Shown one piece after another: positions 1 to 10,786 of a stretch of DNA of 64,000 nucleotides. This DNA comes from Cerrena zonata (lineage: Eukaryota > Basidiomycota > Agaricomycetes > Polyporales > Cerrenaceae), in assembly GCA_038087015.1 (NCBI GenBank), contig JASBNA010000040.1, positions 310,001-374,000 on the forward strand, read 5' to 3'. The notes beneath the pieces were generated by a model. It ran no database searches, was not told where the DNA came from, and worked only from the letters and a program-made list of their open reading frames with translations. Positions within the stretch are counted from its first letter, which is position 1. Every line of letters starts with the position of its first letter. Both the position numbers and the translations under genes were made by a program.

Positions 1-1422
1 TTTGTCGGAGCCCTCTCCATGTGTAATGCTACTCCGCACCAGTTACGCCAGGTCAGACACGTTCATTCGAAGCTGATGAGGTAGAATAGAAAAACCGTTA
101 CCTTCACCACAAAGTATTGGCAAGTCTTCATCCCAAGGTACGTGCCAAGCCAGTTGCACACAAGGACGTCGAGTATCCACTACACACGATGTCAGACCCC
201 AAAAGAAATGGTTGGCGAGCAATAGATCTCACATGGTCCCACCAACACTATGGAAGGTAATCAGCAACGGCCCGCCAATGCAAAGAAGGTACTTACTTCC
301 GCAAAGTTCGGTAATTGGTGCTGCAAACTGTACTCTGCAAACTCGAAGGCTATGCTAAGAATCTGTTGGGACATCTGTTAGCATTGTATCCGCCGGGAAG
401 AGTAGGTTTGATACCTACCCAACAGAACCAATAGTCCCGCAGGATAAGGGCTTTGCCAAACCATCCAAGAGCATGTGCCAAGCAGAAGATATCTATAGCA
501 TTCTACTCTCCGCCGTTAGGGTCCTGCGTTACTCCAAACGGTGCAACTCACCCAAATATTGCGCGCGGTGAATTCACAATTATCAGCATAACTCTTTTCA
601 GGCAGTGGTATACCGAGATTAGGGTCGAGGTACGTCATCATATTGCGAGCAGAGTCTAAATCTTGGAACAGAAGGAAGACCAGAGCAAGCTCATACAGGA
701 GATTGACACCCAAGACCGCTCTCCAAAAAGCTGAAAAGAGAATTTATTATTCTCCAAAAGATCATCGGTCTTCGAGCAAAACATACCAGGGTGGGGTCGA
801 ATAAAAGGACCATCTCGGAATTGGATGACTCCAAACAACAGGAAAGAGGCTATCACAGCGTACGATCCACTGTTATAGCCGTCAAAAGGTGCGGATGTAT
901 ATGTTTTATGAATAATGCTTACACGCGCCGTTTGTCCCTTCCTTCCTCCAACAGGTCCTGGGTGGTAGCAACATATGCCAATATCGTGAATGCAACACCC
1001 AGGGTTGTCAAAGTGATCGGTTTATAGAAGAATCTAACATAGTTGTTTGGCCATCTTCGTGTAGATCGAAGTAGGTTATACGCACTCCACGCTAGTATCG
1101 TGTTTCTCTTGGAAGGGTTCTATACGTGTGTATGATTCCGTTCGATTGGCCTACAAGAAATGCAACTTTAACGGGATTGGACAGAGCGCAGATCCTCGAA
1201 TACGTACATCGTACCCTACAACCCGAAATACATTGACAATTACGTCTTTTGAAGCGAGCAGAAGGATAAGTACTTACATCGAACAGGGGTTCCGTCCAGA
1301 CCAGGAGTTGGTTCTATGTATTCGACTTCGGGCGGACTCAAATTTGGATCGCTCTCTTCGATGGGTGATCCTGGTGACAATTCTCCGTCGTCTATCAGTC
1401 GACTGGTCTTCGTGGACGCCAT
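1..1422 (-). CDS. Phosphatidylserine synthase, base-exchange (PTDSS) type, 3' end beyond window
   Basis: This is an integral ER-membrane enzyme of the PSS family (PF03034), which swaps serine into existing phospholipids. Reading the minus strand, exons at 787-869, 552-730, 419-502, 297-362, 233-247, 102-179 and 1-28 join in phase and give DGPFIRPHP, an LDPNLG segment, DIFCLAHALGWFGKAL, LPNFAECWWD and a YTW-G-LR motif, in the same order as animal PTDSS1/2. An upstream exon ending at 923 holds FFYKPITLTTLG and the first membrane segment. A start at 1422 (MASTKTSRL...) gives an acidic N-terminus; the exons between about 1278 and 1033 are uncertain. The 15-nt exon 233-247 encodes only CWWDH. The gene runs off the left edge, so the last third is not visible. 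The family call is firm; the exact N-terminal structure is inference. Confidence 0.88.
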
Positions 1423-2550
1423 TGCCACAAATAACAAAGTCTAGGGATCAAAACAAGCCACGTCGTGATAGTTGAAAGCAAAGCTGTGCGTCATTCCCGA
1501 AGCAAGACATCTTCGAGACGAGTGGCGGGAAGGGTATGACGCTGGAAGACGCTGGAAGCCAAAAGGCGTTGCGCACGTTGTCGGTTCCACTGCTCTCGGC
1601 TCTATCACGACCTTATCATGAACGATGACATCGCCGTACGTGTGTGAGGGGGATCGCCTCGTGTGTAAGTTGGAAATTTCTCTGTCAAGCAAGCTCATGA
1701 ACGTGTGGATGGGAAGAGGGAAGACTCGAGGCATGTCGATTGTCTTGCATATTCAACGGCTCCTGTTGCTTTCTTCACGTTCCAGTATAGAGTTATGCCC
1801 TGCAGGACGGAACTGTAATTTTACATGGAAGATTGAACCCAAAGGATTTGATTTGGGCGTTCGGCATGTTTTAAATGTGCTTGGCAATGGGAATTGTCAC
1901 ATCTGGGCTATTCTTGAGTTTTCACCGTATTAGAGTAGCAACTTGGTTCGGCACGTCAAAAATTGTTCTGTCTTCTTTACTGAATATTATATCATCACTG
2001 AGGGTATTTCTGGGTATTCTGACGTGGCTGGTGTGCACTACGGTCAATAATAAATATTGTGACACTCCCACTCAAGTTTACAGTATGTTCTCTCATTTTT
2101 GGCGCCTGCGAGTAAACAATCCGTAAGTAGCAGTCATCTGAAGATAGTTCAAGCATGGGCCTGAAGCTGGATGAGCTATGGAATGGTAATAATACTGTTT
2201 ATCGCACAAATGTCGAGTCGAAAAGCCAGAAACACATAGAGTAGGAGACTTTCCAAACATGGTAACCCTTCTACGCATCAGACATATCACTAACAATATC
2301 TTAAGATGCAATTTTTCTGCAAGATATTTTCATAGGTACTTGAGTAACGTATAAGAGGACCAATAATAGCATCTACACCTAACCAAGATAGATTTCGTAT
2401 GCTACCACATTTACAATAATATTGGCCGAGGCAGAGGCGTGAGAACAACATACCATGTTTGGATTTCCCACGACTTGGACAATTCACCAAAAACTTTCGA
2501 AAGCTCGATCAACAAAGTCGACTATTCCTTCTTCATCGTTGCGGGGGAAT
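1423..2550. other. Intergenic, divergent PSS / NOP56
   Basis: This 1.1 kb stretch lies between the start of the PSS gene (minus) and NOP56 (plus). Only short, unrelated ORFs are present. The part from about 1850 to 2450 is AT-rich. It probably holds both promoters. I see no repeat, RNA gene or recognisable protein. Confidence 0.5.
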
Positions 2551-4403
2551 ATGGCGACCCACGCACTCTTCGAATCAGCCTCTGGCTTTGCTATCTTTGA
2601 AGTCAAACTAAAAGAGAACATTGCGACCTTGACCAAGGAGGTCCAGAATTCCGTCAATGACCTCTCCAAGTTCCAGAAAATGGTCAACCTGGTCAGCTTT
2701 GCGCCATTCAAGAGTGCGGCGCATGCTCTGGAGAATGCGAACGATATATCAGAAGGTATGTGACAAGCTTATGCTTCAAAAGGGCTGACTCTGAATGCCC
2801 AAACAGGAGTGCTTAACGACCATCTTCGCTCGTTACTCGAACTTAACCTTTCCAAGCCCGCCAAAAAATCAAAAGTAGTCCTCGTTGTCTCAGATCCTGT
2901 CCTCGCCAGTTCTATCAAGGGTTCTTTGCAAATTGACTGCGACAGCTCAGAGGAAACAAGGGATATTCTCCGTGGTATTCGCCTGCACGCTCCCAAACTC
3001 CTCAAAGGTCTTCAGGATGGTGACCTTACCAAAGCTCAGCTCGGTCTTGGTCACTCCTACTCTCGTTCGAAGCTAAAGTTCAATGTCAACCGAGTGGATA
3101 ACATGATCATTCAAGCTATTGCTTTGCTCGACCAACTTGACAAGGATGTCAACTTGTTCTCGATGAGGATAAGGGAGTGGTACGGATACCATTTCCCCGA
3201 ACTCGTCAAAATTGTTCCCGACAACCACCAGTACGCTCGTGCTGCACAATTCATTGGTGCGAAGGAGACTCTGAACGAGGAGAAGTTGGACGACTTGGCA
3301 GCTCTTCTCGACGATGACCAAACTCGTGCACAAAATATTCTTGACGCCGCCCGAGGGTCAATGGGTTCTGCCCTTTCCGATTTTGACATGCTCAACATTA
3401 ACTCCTTCGCCACCCGCGTCGTCTCTATCGCAGAGTACCGCAAGTCACTCGCTTCCTATCTCACCGAAAAGATGAATCTCGTGGCACCTAGTCTCACAGC
3501 CTTGCTCGGAGAGCGAATTGGTGCACGGCTCATCAGTCATGCGGGTAGCTTGACCAACTTGAGCAAGTACCCTGCAAGCACGGTCCAAATTCTTGGTGCG
3601 GAGAAGGCGTTATTCCGAGCCTTAAAGACGAAGGGGAATACACCCAAGGTCCGTTAATCTTGTTCGCACGTTGGAAATAGTTTTAAGCGAAATGAAGACT
3701 GAAATTGAAATAATTGTAGTACGGTTTGATCTACCACTCGACCTTTATTGGACGAGCAGGACCCAAGCATAAGGGTCGTATCTCTCGATTCCTTGCGAAC
3801 AAATGTTCAATAGCTTCAAGGATAGATTGTTACTCGGGTCCGTTCATCTCGCATCCCTCCTCTGCTCTGACGATAATTGAACGTTTGTTTTTTGTAGAGA
3901 AACCTACCGCTGCATTTGGTGATGCCCTTCGACAACAGGTCGAGGAACGGCTAGCCTTCTTTGAAACTGGCGCGGCTCCGACGAAGAATGTTGATACTAT
4001 TCGCAAAGTCCTCGACCAGATGGCCATCGACGACGACGAAAACGATGATGAAGAGCCCGCCCTGCCCCTTATCGAGCCCTCGCCGAAGAAGGATAAGAAG
4101 AAGAAGCGAAAAGCTGAAGACGACGCGATGGACGTAGACGAGGACGAGGTAACCCCGGAGAAGAAGAAGAGGAAGTTGTCCAAGGATGAGAAGAAGAAGG
4201 AGAAGAAGGAGAAGAAAAAGGAGAAAAAAGAGAAGGCCGCTGCAGGGGTGAGTTGTCGCCACATCGAGGACCTGGTTAATCGGGTATCTCGGGTTGTCTA
4301 ACAGATTTCTGATTATCGTTTGTTTGTATAGGATGACTCCGAGAAGAAAAAGGAGAAAAAGGAGAAAAAGAAAGAGAAGAAGGAAAAGAAGAGCAAAGAG
4401 TAG
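2551..4403 (+). CDS. NOP56: NOP56, box C/D snoRNP core protein
   Basis: Five exons, 2551-2755, 2807-3648, 3720-3837, 3898-4247 and 4332-4403, close in phase to a 528-residue protein. It is a core component of box C/D snoRNPs, which direct 2'-O-methylation and early processing of pre-rRNA in the nucleolus. It begins with an N-terminal NOP5 domain ([13 protein letters not shown]), then carries a long coiled coil and the Nop domain with [34 protein letters not shown] and [20 protein letters not shown], almost identical to animal and yeast NOP56. The C-terminus is a run of KKE/KKK repeats, the normal nucleolar tail. NOP56 is preferred over NOP58 because the start and the [18 protein letters not shown] segment match NOP56. 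The introns show no convincing C or D boxes, so I do not call hosted snoRNAs. Confidence 0.97.
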
Positions 4404-4959
4404 GGGGTAGTGTTCGCTCATCGTTTTCTCTCTCTGTCTCTTCACCGCTTGTCATTCTTGGTCTCTGTATTTACTGTACCTTTCTCTATTGCATTTCTGA
4501 TCTCCTTTCCACATCTCACATAACTGTTCGTGCTATAAATATCTGCAACCCTGTGATGTATCGCGATTCCAGGCGCTTGTGTGTGTTCAAATGACCAACC
4601 GAAATGCCGGACGAAACTCGGTAAAGTGGTCATGGCAGTTGGCCAGTTACTCCCTCATTTATGTTGTGTATGACTTTTTGAGCCGGACAATACGATTACT
4701 GCATGCAGTAACGAACTCTACGACTACGACTATCCCTTCAGTCCCCTGCTTCTCGGTCTCTTGTTGTCCTTATCCTCGGAGGCAAACTCGCTGAACCGCT
4801 GATCTGAATCTTTCACTAGCATTATCGATTCTTCGTTTAACTAGCACGCTCCACTTGAACGGTGATTCGCGAGGGACTTGCTATATCTGCTACACCGTCG
4901 TGTCAAAGGGGGCATCCACGTCCTAAGTGTTCCCCACCATCATCGCACGACGTGCAACC
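4404..4959. other. Intergenic, NOP56 3' / KHA1 5'
   Basis: This 556 bp stretch between two co-directional genes holds the NOP56 3' UTR and the KHA1 promoter. No supported ORF, RNA gene or repeat was seen. Confidence 0.5.
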
Positions 4960-7900
4960 ATGCCTGAGTTTTCGGACGCCGTGATCAAAGTGACGAAAGC
5001 AGCTCTCTTTAGTAAGAGAGCTGCCCCAGACCAGGTATGTCTTGGCAAGTTACAATACGCGAGTTGGCTTTTTGACCGAGGGTCGCGTTTTGTTTTGTAT
5101 TGGTGTAGGGTGGTCTTTTGAATGGCCAAGATCCTTCAGATTTCAATACCCAGGATCCCATAAGATTATGGATTATCCAACTTGGTGAGTGGTAGTTTAG
5201 TGAGCCGTGTAGAGATATGTCCGCCCACATCTCTCATTGTATTGTGAAAAATAAGAGATGCGTCTGCGATGTCTACCAATGTGACCATTGCTCTGTGGCT
5301 AGTATCTAGACTCGGAAGCAGCAAAAGGGGAAGGACATTGCTACCTTCTCTCTTATCTTATCCTCTCCTATTCATGAGATCTGACCTTCTTTAATTCATT
5401 TCCAAGGTGTCATTATGTTAACAACTCAACTTCTGTCCCTGGGGTTACGAAAGATACGCCAACCCAGAGTCATCGCTGAAGTTATTGGAGGGATTATCCT
5501 CGGACCGACTGCCTTTGGTCGTATTCCAGGCTTTACAGAACACATCTTCCCGTTAGATTCCCGACCATACCTTTCTCTAGTAGCTAACATTGGTCTTTGT
5601 CTCTTCCTTTTCCTTGTTGGACTGGAAATCGACTCAGCAGTCATTAAACGTAATGCTCGTCTGTCGGCAGCTGTTGCCCTAGCGGGCATGATCATTCCTT
5701 TTGGTCTCGGCGCGGGTCTCTCAGTCGCCCTATACAAGGAATTCATTGACAAATCAGTTCACTTCACCCATTTCATGCTATTTACTGGAGTTGCGTACTC
5801 CATCACTGCCTTCCCCGTGCTCTGTCGGATCTTGACTGAACTCAAATTGCTTGACACCACTGTTGGAATAGTCGTCCTTTCTGCTGGTGTGGGTAATGAT
5901 ATTATCGGATGGACTCTTCTCGCGCTTTCTGTTGCACTTGTCAACGCTGGTTCAGGGTTGATGGCACTCTGGATCCTTCTTACCTGTGTGGGTTGGACGC
6001 TTTTCTTACTCCTCCCTGTCAAGTTTTCTCTACACTGGATCGCGCGACGTACCGGCTCGATCGAAAATGGCCCCACGATGTTCTTCATGACCGTTACTAT
6101 TTTAATTCTGTTCGGCTCCGCATTCATGACAGACATAATTGGTGTTCATGCTATCTTTGGTATGCCGTTACCTCTTTTTCCGTCCCGAACTCCCTCTTAC
6201 CCTGTAAATAATTCACGCCGTAAGGGAACAGGGGGAAGAAGGCAGATGGACAGTAACTTTATTTTTGACTGACTAAAGTCTTTAATTGATAGGTGCATTC
6301 TTAGCCGGTATCATTGTTCCTCGAGATGGCGGACTGGCCATTGCTCTGACCGAAAAGCTTGAAGATATTGCTTCCATCGTCTTCTTACCCCTTGTGAGTA
6401 TTTATTCTCATGTTCCCTACCGGACTCTGTTGCGTCCTGAAACTGATGTCATCCAATCTCATCAATCGCCAATCATATCTAGTATTTCACACTCTCCGGG
6501 TTGTCCACCGATTTGGGTCTACTCAATAATGGCATCACCTGGGGATATACTGTTGCTATTTGTGCTCTCGCGTACTTTGGAAAATTTGGTGGCTGCACGG
6601 TTGCCGCTAGACTTTCAGGATTCTCATGGCGAGAATCGAGCACAATTGGTAGCCTGATGAGTTGCAAAGGGTAAGTGTTTACTATAAAGTTCTGTGACGC
6701 TCATAATCGTACTCAATACGGATCCCACCGATAATTGCAGACTCGTTGAATTGATCGTACTCAATGTTGGACTCTCCGCTCACATCCTATCTCCTCGGGT
6801 CTTCTCCATGTTCGTTTTGGAAGCCCTATTACTCACTTTCATGACAACACCTGCCGTCGTATTCCTGTATCCTCCTGAGCTCCGGGTTCGAGTCGCCGCG
6901 ACGGGATCCAACTTTGCCAATGTTCCCGGTGAAGTTGCGGACGGTGAAAGTAGACCAGGCACTTCCAGACGTAGACGTGGCGTTGATGATGATGATGATG
7001 AAAAGAAGGAAAGGTTCCTGGTTGTTTTGGATAGATTGGAACATCTGCCTGGCATGATGGCTTTAGCTCAACTCATCCAATCACCACCTGTGTACTCGGA
7101 AGATGATCCCCTCCCATTGGGTACAGACGAGGGAAGTTCCGATAACGGTTCCAAGAAACGGAAATCGATTGAATCAGTCGTCCCACATCAGTCCAACCTT
7201 TCGCTCTCCACTCTCCGTCTCATTGAACTCACAGATCGAACTTCGGCCATCATGAAGTACTCTTCTTTTTCTGCTGAGACCTTGATACACACGGATCCCC
7301 TCCTTGCAATTTTCCGAGCTTTCCTCGGACTCATGGGTAGCGAGGGCTCTGTGGGAAGTGATGTCCGAATGGTCTCGTATGAAGAGCTAGCTCCGACTGT
7401 GAAGGAGGAAGCCAAGCGTCAGGGCAGTCAGATGGTCCTCCTTCCTTGGATGCCCGCGTCTCAACAAATCCAACTTCCAAACGAGGCTCATCAAAGTAAT
7501 GAGCCCCAGGCAACTCCGCGTAATGTGATCAATAATCCTTTCGAGGGCCTTTTCCGAGTTGCAGCCGCAAGTTCAAACACAAGTGGTGTTGGAACGTCTG
7601 CATCTGCACTCCATTCTCATTTTATCCGTAACGTATTCGCAAACAATTACGTTGATGTTGCCCTTTATGTGGACCAAGATCAACAGTCACGAAGTGATTC
7701 GTCCCCGCTTGCTAGATCGATTTCAGGTGGTAGACAACACATTTTCCTGCCTTTCTTTGGTGGACCGGATGATCGTCTCGCAATCCAATTCGTTGCGCAG
7801 ATATGTGCTACCAACCCCAGAGTCAGTGCTACTGTGGTCAGATTTATCAAGAAGGAAGATGTTCCGGAAGAGGAACGTATAGAGAAACCGGAGCCGTCTC

Positions 7901-8449
7901 ATACCAGAGATGAACAGAATAGAGATTTGAATACTCTGACTATCGCCTCGGTACGAGTTATGTTCAATCCTTGCAATGCCAACCAATCTAATACGATGAA
8001 CATAGGCGAACCAGACAGTTTTCCCGGATACCATGTATGGCCAAGCAAACACTGAAACTCGTCTCCAATCCGAAACTGCGGACAGCATCACTTGGGCTAG
8101 ATATGCTCAACCCACCTCCGAGCCACCCGTTCCTCGCATGCAATTCGAAACAATTTCTGGCCCCGAACCATTGCATTCAGTCGTTACATACGTTACTACG
8201 TTGCTCGCCGACCTCTCACAGACTAAACGACCAGAGAGTAGTCATCCCAAACTCCTCGTTGTCTGTGGACGCTCCAGGCGACTTGCTGTGGAGAACCATC
8301 ATACCGAACTTCGTAAGGTGATGGAAGACCACGGTACGTCTACTCATGGAGCTGAAGTGAAGAAGACCGTTGGAGATGTTGGAGCTGCTATCATCCTTTC
8401 GAGATGTCCAGCTAGTTTGACCATTCTACAGGCTGCCAGTGACATCTAA
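4960..8449 (+). CDS. KHA1: K+/H+ antiporter, KHA1 / CPA2 family
   Basis: Seven exons (4960-5034, 5109-5184, 5407-6159, 6293-6393, 6483-6670, 6741-7950, 8006-8449) join in phase to 948 residues. The first half is a Na+/H+-exchanger domain (PF00999) of about twelve membrane segments. It includes RQPRVIAEVIGGIILGP, FLVGLEID, SITAFPVLCRILTEL and VGNDIIGW; the paired acidic residues after VGN are the CPA2 ion-binding signature. The second half is a soluble cytosolic region of about 450 residues, partly low-complexity, ending in a Rossmann-like segment (LLVVCGRSR). Length and layout match yeast Kha1, which exchanges K+ for H+ in Golgi-type membranes. The start is the first ATG before the hydrophobic region. 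The last intron (7951-8005) is required because the preceding frame closes at 8055. Substrate is inferred from family. Confidence 0.93.
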
Positions 8450-8845
8450 TTCTGCTTGATTTGATTCGTTACACCATCATACTACGGATACTACATACTT
8501 CAATAGCCTTATACCCCGCAATTTCTACAACCCAGATACTCTCCATGCCTTAACGACACTCACGCATTGTACTTGTATGTCATTTGGTAGTGTTTTGTAC
8601 ATCATTCCGTTTCCGCATACTCATGACCTTGTACAAACGTGACGATAGTACGACATTAGCATATCAGGCGTATGCCAACCAGCAATGGTAATTGACTACT
8701 AACGATGATGTTATCGTTATTTTTACTAAGCTTGAACACTCATTTCGAGGTCTGCTACGAATATTCGGAATATTCCATTGGGATTTATACACGACAGGGA
8801 ACTATGTTACATGCTAATTTGTTCTTTCATAAATTCGTCCACACA
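8450..8845. other. Convergent 3' region, KHA1 / glyoxal oxidase
   Basis: About 400 bp lie between the stop codons of two convergent genes. They hold the two 3' UTRs. No other feature is visible. Confidence 0.5.
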
Positions 8846-10786
8846 TCAATCAGTTTGAGGGGGAGGAGCACCACTACCGACCATCACTCGTTGACCCTGG
8901 CTAGTAACATCATCGATGGTCAAGAAGATGTAAGCGGGTCCGGGTGGATAGACGTTGCGGTTGGGTGGAGCGGTGATAGTAAGTGAGTTATGGTCATCAG
9001 ACAACTGTGCATCCATGAAGACCAGGCGGGCACTGGAGTGGAAAGCGTGACTAGAGAAACCCAAGTCGATCAATGCAACTACAAGAAAACATCAGCTCCA
9101 CTGGATTCAAATAAAGCAGGAGTTGTGCTGACCTTTGATGTTGCTTGTGTCCAGATCACTGGGAACCATAACTGGGACAGTGAATTCTTGTCCGAACCCG
9201 ATCTTCTCAGGTGCACCGAGGATTTGAGGACGAGAAAGAGACATGAAAGGGGGGTCGAGCGTCTCGATGCGGAACTCGGTCCTCGTGTGGACAGGGACAG
9301 TCAGATTGGTATTACCGTTCGGGTTGTTGCCGCCAATGAGGAAGTTGCCTTGAGGTGTGAGGGTTACACTGAGTGTCATATATATCAGTTTTACGAGAAA
9401 CAATCGATGTAGGAATACACTTACGTCGAGTGGTACATCCTGGAGATGTCAGAGGATGGCATGCCTACATTGCTGACCCTCTGTCCAAGAGGTGCATCGG
9501 GTGTATAAATTGACGGAGTGAAAACGGGATTGTCAGCATTGGAATTGCCAACAGGATCCTTAACAGTTCTGACGGCAGCTACTCCAGTGTTGGCACCATT
9601 GATGATGAGCACTTGGCCATTAGGGATGTGCACCAATTCGGGCATCATTCTACCTTCGAGCATCTTCTCGACGATCCATCCTTCCTTAATACCGTCCTCA
9701 GTCAAAACAATGCGACTGCATTGGTCAGAAGCCGGGGTCTGACTTGAAATATCACCCTTAGGTGTATCGTCTGGAATATCTGTGCCACCACAGACAAGGA
9801 CCTCAGGCGTGAAGAGAGGAGGAGATAATGGAAGTAGGATGGCACCACCGTCGAAGGGGTTAGTGATACGAACTCCGTTGGGGATGTCAGGTAGGATACG
9901 TTCATCGCCGGTTTCAATGTCGTAGATGATTGACTGGTTGTTTGCAACCATGAAGACTTTTCCGTCGGGAAGAAGGAACTGACTGTACGGGAGATAAATA
10001 AATGGATAGAAGATAGTAAAGGCTTGGATGTACTCACCGAGGGAAGAGATTGGCAGGAAGACTTCTCTTCAAAAATTCGGACGGACGAGGGACGCCACCA
10101 AACTTGGGCGGAAAGAACTCGACAGTGGCAGCAGCGCGCTCGATATCATTATAGAAATCGGTATCCTCGTGTATACCACCAACTATCATGAGACTACCAT
10201 CTGGAATTCGAATGGACGAAGGGTACCATCTATGGCTGCAGTCAATAATATGCTCGAGGAAAGTAGAATTGGTTAAACTGGCCTCTTTTCGGCGAGATGT
10301 AAGTTCTCAGGATCTTCGAATATTGTGCAACCGACTCCGGCTGGGTCATCGCAAGGCTCGAAAATACGAAGACCCATGGTTCCGTCGCCGGCGATTCCAT
10401 GCTGGTCACCGCCTACGCTGACCTGATAAAAGTTGTCAGACACAGCATACACGATGGTAGCGTCACAAGGAGCAAACCATGGTTCCATTGCTTAGGAGAG
10501 CACCGCTAGCGCAGAATGAGTTTGTCTGAAGATCGAGAGGCGTGACTTCGTTCGTCTCGAGGTTCCATAGTGCTCCCCAAGCTGAATGATTGTTGATTTG
10601 AAGAGGATCATCCAGGGCTTTGTTGAAGAATACGGCAAGGGTGGGGGAGACAATGATGGACTCCAAGGCAACGAGCCCGGAGTCACCTTTGAGATTGAAC
10701 GACCATCCCGGAGCGCGAGGTCCGACAGGGTTCGCGAAGGAGGTGGCAGCGAGTATAGAGAGTAGACTTCCAATCACCTGTAACAT
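8846..10786 (-). CDS. Glyoxal oxidase (copper radical oxidase, AA5_1)
   Basis: Six exons on the minus strand (10478-10786, 10283-10422, 10038-10229, 9425-9982, 9133-9368, 8846-9078) give 555 residues, very close to the roughly 559 of Phanerochaete glyoxal oxidase. It is a secreted enzyme that oxidises aldehydes such as glyoxal and releases H2O2, feeding peroxidases during lignin decay. A signal peptide of about 19 residues is followed by [10 protein letters not shown] and [11 protein letters not shown]. The metal and radical residues are in place: Cys92 (NSFCASG) and Tyr152 (RWYPSS) for the Tyr-Cys cofactor, Tyr397-His398 (RMYHST) and His492 (HAFHSS) for copper. Intron 2 (10230-10282) appears to use a GC donor, because no GT donor keeps the frame across RWYPSS. 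The family is certain; the natural substrate range is inferred. Confidence 0.96.

Noticed and set aside
3649..4331. Possible C/D snoRNAs in NOP56 introns, as in animals.
   Set aside because: Introns are 60-84 nt and lack a paired C box and D box at the right spacing.
3950..4445. A 164-codon minus-strand ORF rich in Leu and Phe opposite the NOP56 tail.
   Set aside because: It is the reverse complement of the Lys/Glu-repeat exon of NOP56.
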